Below are positions 25,388 through 33,225 of a DNA stretch of 64,000 nucleotides, piece after piece (position 1 is the stretch's first letter; each line of letters starts with the position of its first letter). The position numbers were made by a program, and so were the translations under genes. The DNA comes from Chloroflexota bacterium. Lineage in GTDB: Bacteria > Chloroflexota > UBA6077 > FW602-bin22 > JAMCVK01. The notes beneath the pieces were generated by a model. That model worked only from the letters and a program-made list of their open reading frames with translations, ran no database searches and was not told where the DNA came from. The stretch spans positions 90,164 through 154,163 of the forward strand of contig JAMCVK010000036.1 in the NCBI GenBank assembly GCA_023475225.1, in the 5' to 3' direction.

Positions 25388-25444
25388 TGACCTACTCTAA
25401 AAATAGGTCATTTGACCTAATACAAAATACACAAGGAGACCTAT
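25388..25444. promoter_or_regulatory. array of GACCTA half-sites upstream of dsrA
   Basis: Four copies of TGACCTA/GACCTA occur in 57 bases: TGACCTA at 25388, its inverse TAGGTCA at 25404, TGACCTA at 25413 and GACCTAT at 25438. The first two form a 7-bp dyad with a 9-base spacer. The block lies 110-170 bases before dsrA and directly after the response regulator gene, fitting an operator for that regulator. Confidence 0.6.
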
Positions 25445-25555
25445 TCTCAAGGCATGTGATCAGCGCTAGATTTCATAGGTTGAAGGGCTAGAGTTTGTTG
25501 GAAGTATCTTGAGGAGCAGGGGATAGCTCAGGAAAAGGGAATGGAGGTAAAGAAA

Positions 25556-26740
25556 ATGCCAGATTCAGAAACACCCCTCCTGGATGAACTGGAAAAAGGG
25601 CCCTGGCCGAGCTTCGTAAGGGATATGAGGGAGGCTGCGCAGAAGAAACCAGCGGCGAAAGACCTGATGCGACAGCTTGAGTTATCTTACAAAGAGAAGG
25701 TTGGGCACTGGAAGCATGGGGGGATCGTTGGCGTAAAAGGGTATGGTGGAGGTGTGATTGGGCGCTATTCAGATCGACCGGACCTTTTCCCTAACGTGGA
25801 GATGTTTCACACCTTGCGGGTCAACCAGCCCTCTGGTTGGTTCTACACCACTAAGGCCTTGCGCGCACTTTGCGATGTGTGGGACAAACATGGAAGCGGG
25901 TTAACCAACTTCCATGGGGCCACGGGTGACATCATCCTTTTGGGTACGACAACAGAGCACCTACAGCTCTGTTTCGACGATCTGGCGGAGATCGGCTTTG
26001 ATCTAGGGGGTTCAGGGTCGTGCTTGCGGACCCCCAGTGCCTGTGTAGGACCGGCGCGATGCGAATATGCCTGTATCGACACTCTAGACATATGTCACGA
26101 TCTCACGGTAGCATACCAGGAACAACTTCACCGTCCAATGTTCCCTTACAAGTTTAAGATCAAAGTTGCCGGTTGTCCTAACGACTGTGTGGCCTCCATC
26201 GCCAGGTCGGACTTGTCCGTGATTGGCACCTGGAAGGGGAACATTCAGATCGATGAGGATGAGGTTGGTAAGTACTGGGAATCAGGGTTTGATATTCAAG
26301 GTGAGGTGGTCGATCTGTGCCCAACCAAATGCATGGAATGGGATGCACATTCCCGGACATTGAAGATCAATGATAGGGAATGCAACCGCTGCATGCATTG
26401 CATCAACCAGATGCCTAAGGCATTGCGTCCTGGTGAGCAACGTGGGGCCACTATCCTGGTAGGTGGCAAGGCCCCCATCGTTCAAGGGGCTTTACTCTCC
26501 TGGGTAGTCGTGCCCTTTATGAAGATGGAGCCCCCATACGGAGAGCTGAAGGACCTGGTCAACAAAATCTTTGACTGGTGGGATGAGAACGCCAAGATGC
26601 GTGAACGCTTGGGAGAACTGATCAACCGGCTCGGGATGGGGCAGTTCTTGCGCGCCACAGGTCTGCGGCCAGTTCCCCAGATGATCATACGACCACGAGC
26701 GAACCCCTACTACTTCTGGTCGGCTGAGGAGGTGAAATAA
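25556..26740 (+). CDS. dsrA: dissimilatory sulfite reductase alpha subunit
   Basis: 394 residues from the ATG at 25556, which has GGAGG eight bases upstream; the ATG at 25541 is the longer alternative. Siroheme-[4Fe-4S] ligands are seen as Cys163-x5-Cys169 ([12 protein letters not shown]) and Cys207-x3-Cys211 (AGCPNDC). The inserted ferredoxin domain carries Cys255/259 and Cys276/279/282. With DsrB it reduces sulfite by up to six electrons, handing intermediates to DsrC. It begins a 14-gene operon. Presence of dsrD and absence of dsrEFH and dsrL nearby indicate the reductive direction. Confidence 0.96.
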   Translation: MPDSETPLLDELEKGPWPSFVRDMREAAQKKPAAKDLMRQLELSYKEKVGHWKHGGIVGVKGYGGGVIGRYSDRPDLFPNVEMFHTLRVNQPSGWFYTTKALRALCDVWDKHGSGLTNFHGATGDIILLGTTTEHLQLCFDDLAEIGFDLGGSGSCLRTPSACVGPARCEYACIDTLDICHDLTVAYQEQLHRPMFPYKFKIKVAGCPNDCVASIARSDLSVIGTWKGNIQIDEDEVGKYWESGFDIQGEVVDLCPTKCMEWDAHSRTLKINDRECNRCMHCINQMPKALRPGEQRGATILVGGKAPIVQGALLSWVVVPFMKMEPPYGELKDLVNKIFDWWDENAKMRERLGELINRLGMGQFLRATGLRPVPQMIIRPRANPYYFWSAEEVK

Positions 26741-26741
26741 G

Positions 26742-27800
26742 ATGGCCCGCACAGATTTTGGTCCCCCTCATTACACGCAGATGCTACCCCCCGTGATTCA
26801 GAGGAATTACGGAAAATGGAAATATCATGAGCGTCTCAAGCCCGGGCTCCTGAAGCATGTTGCTGAATCAGGTGACGAACTGTATACCGTTCGGGCCGGG
26901 TCAGAGCGCTTGCTGAGCACTGATCGTGTCAGAGAGATCTGCGATATCGCCGATAAATACTGTGAAGGGTACGTTCGTTTCACCAGTCGGCATAACATAG
27001 AATTCCTTGTCTCTGATGGAAGTAAGGTGGAACAGCTCATAGCTGAGCTCAGGAACAAAGGGTATCCGGTAGGTGGTACAGGACACTCCATTACCAACAT
27101 CGTGCATACTCAGGGCTGGGCCCACTGCCATACTCCAGCGACAGATGCCTCTGGCCTGGTGAAGGCGTTGATGGACGAGCTGTATGACTACTTTATGAGC
27201 TGGAAATTACCAGCTTACTGCCGTATCTCCCTGGCCTGCTGTCTAAATATGTGCGGTGCAGTACACTGCTCGGACGTCGCCATACTTGGGATACACCGCA
27301 AACCACCAAAGCCCAACCACGAGATCATCCGTACCAAGTGCGAAATACCCAATGTGATCGCTGCTTGCCCTACAGGTGCCATTCGCCCAGATCCCAAGGA
27401 GAAAAGTCTGATCATCAACGAAAAGCGGTGTATGTATTGCGGCAACTGCTACACGATGTGCCCTGGCTTACCTCTAGCAGATGCTGAGGGCGATGGGGTC
27501 TCCATTTGGGTTGGAGGCAAGGTTTCCAGTGCCCGCACTCCTCCTGCTTTCTCCCGCCTGGTCATCCCTTATTTGCCCAACAATCCACCGCGCTGGCCTG
27601 AGACTGTGGCCGCAGTAAAGAACATCATCGAGACCTGGGCCAGGCATGCTCATAAGCATGAGCGCATGGGGGAGTGGATCGAGCGGATCGGCTGGGACCG
27701 CTTCTTCCTGCTCACAGGCATCCCCTTCACTGAGCAATTGATCGATGACTTTACCTTTGCCACCGAGACGTTCCGTACTACTCCGGCCTTCAAGTGGTAG
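26742..27800 (+). CDS. dsrB: dissimilatory sulfite reductase beta subunit
   Basis: 352 residues, separated from dsrA by one base. Cysteines for the second siroheme/[4Fe-4S] centre are present (Cys129 region, and [16 protein letters not shown] around 164-178). The ferredoxin domain has [15 protein letters not shown] and [15 protein letters not shown]. The highly conserved DsrB N-terminal region ([20 protein letters not shown], quoted in part) is intact. It forms the catalytic alpha2beta2 core with DsrA in the cytoplasm. Confidence 0.96.
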   Translation: MARTDFGPPHYTQMLPPVIQRNYGKWKYHERLKPGLLKHVAESGDELYTVRAGSERLLSTDRVREICDIADKYCEGYVRFTSRHNIEFLVSDGSKVEQLIAELRNKGYPVGGTGHSITNIVHTQGWAHCHTPATDASGLVKALMDELYDYFMSWKLPAYCRISLACCLNMCGAVHCSDVAILGIHRKPPKPNHEIIRTKCEIPNVIAACPTGAIRPDPKEKSLIINEKRCMYCGNCYTMCPGLPLADAEGDGVSIWVGGKVSSARTPPAFSRLVIPYLPNNPPRWPETVAAVKNIIETWARHAHKHERMGEWIERIGWDRFFLLTGIPFTEQLIDDFTFATETFRTTPAFKW

Positions 27801-27818
27801 AGATAGGAGGTAGACAAA

Positions 27819-28025
27819 ATGCCAGGTGAAACTGAAGAGGAACTCAAGGGGAAGATCATTGAGTTCTTCAAAAAGAAGGGGAAGATGCTTACCGCTCGGG
27901 ATGTGGCCAATGGATTAGGGATCGATCACCCCACCGCAAAGAAGGCGCTATCCGAGTTGGTAAAAGACGGGGCACTGGAGTTCGTTTCCTATGGCGGTGC
28001 AACGTTCATCAAGCTACCAGAGTAA
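27819..28025 (+). CDS. dsrD: DsrD, dissimilatory sulfite reductase activator
   Basis: 68 residues with a winged-helix pattern: helix KGKIIEFFKKKGKM, recognition helix DVANGLGIDHPTAKKALSEL and beta hairpin FVSYGGATFIKL. DsrD stimulates DsrAB in sulfate reducers and is used as a marker for the reductive pathway, since sulfur oxidisers lack it. It sits 18 bases after dsrB in the canonical order dsrABD. The length is slightly shorter than the roughly 78 residues of Desulfovibrio DsrD. Confidence 0.93.
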   Translation: MPGETEEELKGKIIEFFKKKGKMLTARDVANGLGIDHPTAKKALSELVKDGALEFVSYGGATFIKLPE

Positions 28026-28047
28026 GGGCGGGGGTTCTTAGCTAAAA

Positions 28048-28077
28048 CCAATCGCCAGAGGCGAATCTGGCGATTGG
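28048..28077 (+). terminator. intra-operon hairpin between dsrD and dsrC
   Basis: A perfect 12-bp inverted repeat CCAATCGCCAGA/TCTGGCGATTGG with loop GGCGAA. No T-run follows, so attenuation, mRNA processing or 3'-end protection of dsrABD is more likely than full termination. Confidence 0.6.
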
Positions 28078-28112
28078 CCTATAGAGACTTTAACTTTAGG
28101 AGGTACATAACT

Positions 28113-28430
28113 ATGCCAACATTCAAATACGATGGTAACGAGATAGAAGTGGATGAGGATGGGTTCATGCAGGAGCCGGCTCTGTGGAATGAGCAAATCG
28201 CCCAAGCACTGGCCAAGGCAGAGGAGGTCGAGGAATTAACATCGGATCACTGGAAGGTCATCAGCTATCTGCGCAACTATTATCAGGAATTTGGTATTGC
28301 ACCAATGATTCGTAAGCTGTGCAAGGATACCGGATTCGACCTGAAGTATATCTATAAACTCTTTCCAGGTGGTCCGGCCAAGGGTGCCTGTAAGGTCGCT
28401 GGTCTGCCCAAACCCACTGGTTGTGTGTAA
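28113..28430 (+). CDS. dsrC: DsrC sulfur-carrier protein
   Basis: 105 residues from the ATG at 28113, preceded by AGGAGGT; a longer in-frame start at 28074 lies in the hairpin and lacks a ribosome site. The C-terminal arm GPAKGACKVAGLPKPTGCV contains both redox cysteines, Cys93 and the penultimate Cys104, which makes this a true DsrC rather than a TusE-like protein. DsrC carries the trisulfide product of DsrAB to the membrane DsrMK complex. The gene is flanked by two hairpins, consistent with its usually high separate expression. Confidence 0.96.
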   Translation: MPTFKYDGNEIEVDEDGFMQEPALWNEQIAQALAKAEEVEELTSDHWKVISYLRNYYQEFGIAPMIRKLCKDTGFDLKYIYKLFPGGPAKGACKVAGLPKPTGCV

Positions 28431-28437
28431 GAAGACG

Positions 28438-28482
28438 CGTCGCTCTGGACGGTGAAAGAATCACCAGCCGCCCAGAGCGACG
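28438..28482 (+). terminator. compound hairpin between dsrC and dsrM
   Basis: An 11-bp outer stem (CGTCGCTCTGG/CCAGAGCGACG) encloses an inner 5-bp stem (GGTGA, loop AAGAA, TCACC). It starts eight bases after the dsrC stop. It lacks a T-run. It probably terminates part of the dsrC transcripts or shields the 3' end, lowering expression of the membrane complex relative to dsrC. Confidence 0.7.
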
Positions 28483-28526
28483 ATAATTCACAACCAGTTC
28501 CATTCAAACAGCGTGAGGAAACCCCC

Positions 28527-29321
28527 GTGGATCTCTCCGCACTTTACACTACCATAATGACCATAATTTTCACAGCGGCATTCTATCTCACTATCCTTTT
28601 ATTCATCGTCGGGATGGTGTACCGTATCCAGGTCTGGGTGAAAACGCCAGCCCCCTTGCCTATTCCCTTGACGCCAGCACCAAAATCTGTTTTTGGCATG
28701 TTGGCTCGAGTAGTAGGTGATTTTTTCCTGTTTCAAAATTTATTAAAGGGAACACGCTTGTTGTGGATTGGCGGATGGCTCTTTCATCTCTGCTTGTTAG
28801 GTGTATTCCTACGTCATCTCCGTTATTTTCTCTATCCAGTTCCAGATTGGATAATGACGGTGCAAACTATCGGAATCTACGCCGGCTTCCTTCTACCCCT
28901 GCCCATCCTCTATCTCTTCTATCGGCGAGTGTCTATCACGCGGACCCTTTATGTCTCCTCTATGGCCGATTATTTCATCCTCTTTCTTTTGCTGTGTATC
29001 GCCGGCACGGGTATGTTGATGCACTATTATGCCCGCCCCTATCTTGTTGACATTAAAGCGTTCATTCTGGGCCTGATCACCTTTGCCCCCGTGGGGCTCC
29101 CCAGCGACCCCATCTTCCAGATTCACTTTGGCTTAGTACTGTTATTAGTTGCGTATTTCCCCTTCAGCAAACTGGTCCACGGTATAGGACTGCTGTTTAA
29201 TCCAGTGCGCACCCAGATTTTTGACGTGCGCAGGCGATACGTTAATCCCTGGAACTATCCGCTGAATGAGGCAAAAATACTCACCAATAGTGAAGCAAAA
29301 AGCGGAGTGACGCTGCAGTGA
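28527..29321 (+). CDS. dsrM: DsrM-like membrane cytochrome b (NarI-type)
   Basis: 264 residues from a GTG at 28527 with GAGGA seven bases upstream. A longer frame from a GTG at 28452 starts inside the hairpin and is rejected. About five to six transmembrane helices with histidines at helix ends (WLFHLCLLGVFLRHLRYF and the later FQIHFGLVLL) resemble the diheme nitrate reductase gamma/DsrM fold. DsrM oxidises menaquinol and passes electrons to DsrK. It overlaps dsrK by 4 bases. Confidence 0.88.
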   Translation: MDLSALYTTIMTIIFTAAFYLTILLFIVGMVYRIQVWVKTPAPLPIPLTPAPKSVFGMLARVVGDFFLFQNLLKGTRLLWIGGWLFHLCLLGVFLRHLRYFLYPVPDWIMTVQTIGIYAGFLLPLPILYLFYRRVSITRTLYVSSMADYFILFLLLCIAGTGMLMHYYARPYLVDIKAFILGLITFAPVGLPSDPIFQIHFGLVLLLVAYFPFSKLVHGIGLLFNPVRTQIFDVRRRYVNPWNYPLNEAKILTNSEAKSGVTLQ

Positions 29322-30718
29322 CTTATTCCATCACGGTTCCAGAACTATCAGAGGACGTATCGGCGAACATAGTCTGCTATCCAGCTAAGGTGAAGGACCT
29401 GGTGGCCATCGAACTGCCTGCTGGTCGTATACCAGACTGGCAGGAAAGGGCTATAGCGAAATTCGGCGAATTACTTAAAAAATATCGTTCGCTGCAGGTG
29501 ATGATGGATAGTTGCGTAAAATGTGGTGCGTGTGCAGATAAGTGCCAGTTTTATCTGGGCACGGGCGACCCCAAGAATATGCCCGTTGCCCGGGCCGAAT
29601 TGCTACGTAAGGTGTATCGTCGCTATTTCACGCTGGCTGGGCGTTTGTTCGGGAAGATCGTGGATGCTCATGATCTGGATGAAGACATGCTCCGTGATTG
29701 GTATACCTACTTCTACCAGTGCTCGGAATGCCGCCGTTGTTCAGTCTTTTGCCCATACGGGATCGATACAGCGGAAATTACCATGGCCGCACGGGAGATC
29801 ATGGCCTCCATCGGCATTGGGACGAAGTATGTGACAGAAGTGATTGCCAAGGTCTACGAACAGGGGAATAATCTCGGCATACCACCCCTAGCATGGAAAG
29901 ATAATTGCGAGTTCCTCGAAGAGGAGCTACGTGAGGAAACAGGTAAGGATATTCGGTTGCCTGTGGACGAGGTGGGTGCAGAGGTTCTGTTAGTGATGCC
30001 TTCAGCGGACAATTTTGCTAACACCGACACGATGATGGGGTATGCCAAGTTATTCTACGCGGCTGGAGTGAGCTGGACGACTAGCACTTACTGCAATGAA
30101 GCGGGAAATTTCGGGTTGTTTCTCAATTTTCACAATCTAAAGAAGGTGAACAAGCGCATTGTGGATGCGGCGAGGGAGCTGAAGGTGAAACGCATCATCT
30201 GGGGTGAGTGTGGCCATGCCTGGCGTGCTGGCATAATGACCGATGCCCTGAACGGCCCTCTGGATTTTCTCGATACACCTTACCCAATGCATATCTGTCA
30301 ACTCACCGCAGACCTAATTCGGCGGGGTGCCTTCAAACTTGACCGCAGCGGGAACGATGACATGCTAGTCACGTACCACGACCCATGCAATCCCGCCCGA
30401 GCGGGCCAACTGCTGGAGGAACCCAGAGAGATAATTGCCGCAACCTGTAACAACTTCGTCGAGATGCCCGCTGAAACCATCCGCCAGAAAACTGTGTGTT
30501 GCGGCGCAGGTGGCGGACTTCTGACCGATGAGATCATGCCTACACGCTTTGCCGGTGGCAAGATTCGAGCAGAGGCATGTCGCTCGACTGGAGCCACCTA
30601 TCTGGCCACCCCCTGTGCGATCTGCAAGGCCCAGTTGCCAGAGGTGATGAAACACTATAAGGTCGACGTGAGAGTGGGCGGCGTGCACGACCTTTTCTCT
30701 AAAGCACTAGTGTTATGA
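29318..30718 (+). CDS. dsrK: DsrK-like Fe-S heterodisulfide reductase subunit
   Basis: 466 residues. Two [4Fe-4S] motifs (CVKCGACADKC and CSECRRCSVFCPYG) precede the CCG-type domains: HDPCNPARAGQLLEEPR, VCCGAGGG and TPCAICK. This is the DsrK/HdrD catalytic arrangement that binds a non-cubane [4Fe-4S] site and reduces the DsrC trisulfide. The start is a GTG overlapping the dsrM stop. Together with DsrM it forms the membrane-attached complex that links quinol oxidation to DsrC recycling. Confidence 0.93.
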   Translation: MTYSITVPELSEDVSANIVCYPAKVKDLVAIELPAGRIPDWQERAIAKFGELLKKYRSLQVMMDSCVKCGACADKCQFYLGTGDPKNMPVARAELLRKVYRRYFTLAGRLFGKIVDAHDLDEDMLRDWYTYFYQCSECRRCSVFCPYGIDTAEITMAAREIMASIGIGTKYVTEVIAKVYEQGNNLGIPPLAWKDNCEFLEEELREETGKDIRLPVDEVGAEVLLVMPSADNFANTDTMMGYAKLFYAAGVSWTTSTYCNEAGNFGLFLNFHNLKKVNKRIVDAARELKVKRIIWGECGHAWRAGIMTDALNGPLDFLDTPYPMHICQLTADLIRRGAFKLDRSGNDDMLVTYHDPCNPARAGQLLEEPREIIAATCNNFVEMPAETIRQKTVCCGAGGGLLTDEIMPTRFAGGKIRAEACRSTGATYLATPCAICKAQLPEVMKHYKVDVRVGGVHDLFSKALVL

Positions 30719-31056
30719 GACAGACAAATTTGGTCACCACCATCCTGTGGTCAGTTATCGTTATTGCCGCTTTAGTCCTATTCAGCATTGTGGCTGTGGT
30801 GCGTGTGCCAGAACCTGTGAAGGATGGCAGGGGGCCACTGGCCATCAAGATCGAACCCCAATACACCGCTCCTGATTACCATAACCCTCTGGACTGGTGG
30901 AAGACTCATCACATGGAGGTGGTAGATAGGGGCGTGTTCGGTCAGAACCAGGTTGATTTTAACTTACACCAGTGTCTCTATTGCCATGAAGTGCAAAAAT
31001 CGTGTAACAACTGCCACAGCTATGTTGGTGTGAAATTGATCCCTGAGGGACGTTGA
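30715..31056 (+). CDS. membrane-anchored diheme cytochrome c in the DsrJ position
   Basis: 113 residues. One N-terminal transmembrane anchor (about 8-29) exposes a small domain with two heme c motifs, CLYCH (87-91) and CNNCH (97-101), only ten residues apart. It follows dsrK with a 4-base overlap, where dsrJ stands in classical operons; DsrJ has three hemes, so this is at best a reduced relative. The TrpTrp and HisHis pair at 61-66 may supply axial ligands. It is probably an electron carrier between the quinol module and other cytochromes on the outer face. Confidence 0.75.
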   Translation: MRQTNLVTTILWSVIVIAALVLFSIVAVVRVPEPVKDGRGPLAIKIEPQYTAPDYHNPLDWWKTHHMEVVDRGVFGQNQVDFNLHQCLYCHEVQKSCNNCHSYVGVKLIPEGR

Positions 31057-31520
31057 TGAGTGACGCAACCTATACCCCTATCAAGGGGCCACGCCCATCC
31101 CAGTTGGTGACACGACGCGATTTCTTAATCGGTCTGCTGGCGTCTATCGTTGCCGCTATGGGTCTGGGCCAGTTCGTCTATCCCCTTTATAGATATCTTT
31201 CTGCCGCGCCAAAGGGTGTACCACGCCCAATGACCATCCCCTTATCTGAATTACCTGCAGGCGCAGTTAAGACTATAGTTTACGGTGATGAACCGGCCAT
31301 TGTGATGAATAGGACCAACGGGATTCGGGCCTTCTCGCTGGTGTGCACGCATCTCGGTTGCATCGTGAAGTGGGAACCGGCAAAACAACAGTTCGTCTGT
31401 CCGTGTCACGATGGGCGATTTGATAAGAATGGTAAGGTGATTTCCGGACCTCCCCCCATCCCGTTGGAGCAACTGCGCCTTAGAGAATTACCGGACCAGA
31501 TCATTGTAGGAGGCACATGA
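31056..31520 (+). CDS. Rieske [2Fe-2S] protein
   Basis: 154 residues from the ATG at 31056 (TGATG overlap with the previous stop). A Tat-type signal/anchor (TRRDFLIGL, Arg20-Arg21) is followed by a transmembrane helix and a Rieske domain with CTHLGC (Cys97, His99) and CPCHDG (Cys115, His118); Cys102 and Cys117 give the stabilising disulfide. The next two genes encode the matching cytochrome b halves, so this is the Rieske subunit of a quinol:cytochrome c oxidoreductase. A Rieske protein inside a dsr operon is unusual. Confidence 0.93.
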   Translation: MSDATYTPIKGPRPSQLVTRRDFLIGLLASIVAAMGLGQFVYPLYRYLSAAPKGVPRPMTIPLSELPAGAVKTIVYGDEPAIVMNRTNGIRAFSLVCTHLGCIVKWEPAKQQFVCPCHDGRFDKNGKVISGPPPIPLEQLRLRELPDQIIVGGT

Positions 31521-32179
31521 TAACTGCAGTGAATGCGGTAGTGGATTGGCTTGACGAACGCTTCCAGATCCGTCAGCTCGTGCGAGACGAGCTGACGGAA
31601 AAGGTTGTTCCCAAGGGATTTCACTGGCTGCGCTGTTTCGGAGGGATCTCCCTGGTAATCTTTATTATTATGACCCTATCGGGAATGTTTCTAATGCTCT
31701 ATTACATACCAGAGACAGATAAGGCATTCCAGAGCATTGTGAACATCGATAACAGCGTTTCCTTCGGCTGGTTGGTTCGCCGCATTCACGCTGTCGGCTC
31801 AAATCTGATGATAATTACGGTAGTCATTCACATGCTACGTGTGTTCTACCAAGGTGCATTCAAAAAACCTCGCGAGCTGCACTGGGTATCGGGTGTATTC
31901 CTGCTGCTCCTTACTCTGGCCTTGTGCTTCTCGGGCTATGTTTTGGTGTGGTCACAGATGTCGTTTTGGGCGACGACTGTCGTGACCAACTCAGTGCGAG
32001 TGACTCCGTTCATTGGTGATGGACTATTGCTGTTGATTAGGGGTAGCAATCTGGTGACACAAGCCACACTTTCGCGGTTCTTCGCCTTGCATGTGGTCAT
32101 TATTCCGGTGGTGCTCGTGCTTTTTATGCTGTTCCATTTTTGGATGATTCGACGCACTGGTATCTCCCAGCCGTTATGA
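31517..32179 (+). CDS. cytochrome b6-like subunit of a Rieske/cytochrome b complex
   Basis: 220 residues, four transmembrane helices. Heme ligands are His91/His105 (13 residues between) and His192/His207 (14 between); the 13/14 spacing is the cytochrome b6 pattern, while mitochondrial-type b has 13/13. Cys40 in RCFGGIS corresponds to the cysteine that binds heme ci in b6f and Bacillus QcrB. The protein ends after helix four, so the complex has a split cytochrome b. The start overlaps the Rieske stop by four bases. Confidence 0.92.
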   Translation: MITAVNAVVDWLDERFQIRQLVRDELTEKVVPKGFHWLRCFGGISLVIFIIMTLSGMFLMLYYIPETDKAFQSIVNIDNSVSFGWLVRRIHAVGSNLMIITVVIHMLRVFYQGAFKKPRELHWVSGVFLLLLTLALCFSGYVLVWSQMSFWATTVVTNSVRVTPFIGDGLLLLIRGSNLVTQATLSRFFALHVVIIPVVLVLFMLFHFWMIRRTGISQPL

Positions 32180-32200
32180 CGAACGATTCGAGGATGGTTC

Positions 32201-32614
32201 ATGGCAAACAAAGACCGCTATAGGGATTGGCCAGGGGAGAAAGAGCCCTTTTTCCCCAATGAAGTAACCTATATGGCCCTGGTTGTACTTTGTGTATTGA
32301 TGATCTATGCGTTCATCGTCTTCTTTATTCCCTGGCCTTTTTTAGCGGCTGGTGAACCGGCAAATCCCCTCGTCACTCCCGAGCATATCAAGCCAGAATG
32401 GTATTTCCTCGCCTCATATCAGGCACTGAAACTCTTTCCAAGCGAATTAATTGGCATTGGTGTTCAGGTAGTCGCCGTACTTGCCTTACTGACCTTGCCA
32501 TTTTGGGATCGCAGTAAGGAGGCCAATATGCGTAAGCGCCCGCTGTTGCTTGCTATGGCCGCCCTTGCGATGGTCGTGGGGATCGCGCTTACAATTTGGG
32601 GGATGATTAGCTAG
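32201..32614 (+). CDS. cytochrome b subunit IV-like protein
   Basis: 137 residues with three hydrophobic segments. The Qo-site motif PEWYFL (65-70) identifies it as the C-terminal half of cytochrome b (PetD/subunit IV type). It completes the Rieske/b6/IV trio with 21 bases between it and the b6-like gene. The charged N-terminus KDRYRDWPGEKEPFFPNE is typical of QcrC-like N-termini in monoderm bacteria, but there is no fused cytochrome c domain; a separate cytochrome c gene follows instead. Confidence 0.92.
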   Translation: MANKDRYRDWPGEKEPFFPNEVTYMALVVLCVLMIYAFIVFFIPWPFLAAGEPANPLVTPEHIKPEWYFLASYQALKLFPSELIGIGVQVVAVLALLTLPFWDRSKEANMRKRPLLLAMAALAMVVGIALTIWGMIS

Positions 32615-32622
32615 GGGAAGAG

Positions 32623-33225
32623 ATGAAATCGCTGACCTTGCTCTTGGTTGCAGTTTCGATCGTGTTCGGCTTTGCTACGATAGGTCTCAGCAAAGCCTCG
32701 CCATCCCACGCTATCTCACAAACAAGGGAGGTAACGAAGGGCAACAACTGCGTCGAATGCCATTCGGTGAATGACCCTCGCCTCGCTGAGCCAGTGCTGA
32801 GGTGGCGAAGGAGCGTCTATCGGGCCAAGTACATTCCATGTCAACCACTGCGGGAACTTGAAGAGGGGATGTATCAGGCAGGTACGCTTCTCTGTATCGT
32901 GACAAGGGCAAGCAGCAGATTGGCTGAAGAACACGTGGCAACCGGTGATTGGGAGAAGAGCGCACTGGCCCAGAGGGATACGCTCAATGTTATCCAGCAA
33001 AAGCACGTGATTTCCGTTTCACAGATCAACCAACAGACTAAGGTAGTAAATTTTCAGACAAACAAGCTATATGTACAGATCAACCAGATGCGCGACGAAT
33101 TGCGCAAACGCATCGCCCTGGGCGTGGCGACACTGATTGCTCTCTTCATTATTTTTGGAATTTTCATTGGCTTGCACAACATCCTGGAATCCAAGAGGAA
33201 ACAACGTGATGCCGAGACCAGGTAA
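32623..33225 (+). CDS. membrane-bound monoheme cytochrome c-like protein
   Basis: 200 residues. A signal peptide (about 1-30) is followed by one heme c motif CVECH (43-47), a helical middle region rich in Gln/Asn (ISVSQINQQTKVVNFQTNK) and a C-terminal transmembrane helix (about 162-185) with a basic tail. I do not recognise the family; the long coiled segment between heme and anchor is unusual. Its place right after subunit IV suggests it takes electrons from the Rieske/cytochrome b module or tethers another cytochrome. The gene overlaps the next one by 17 bases. Confidence 0.65.
   Translation: MKSLTLLLVAVSIVFGFATIGLSKASPSHAISQTREVTKGNNCVECHSVNDPRLAEPVLRWRRSVYRAKYIPCQPLRELEEGMYQAGTLLCIVTRASSRLAEEHVATGDWEKSALAQRDTLNVIQQKHVISVSQINQQTKVVNFQTNKLYVQINQMRDELRKRIALGVATLIALFIIFGIFIGLHNILESKRKQRDAETR

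Noticed and set aside
28452-28526. Longer dsrM start at a GTG at 28452
   Set aside because: The codon lies inside a strong compound hairpin and has no ribosome site; the GTG at 28527 is better supported.
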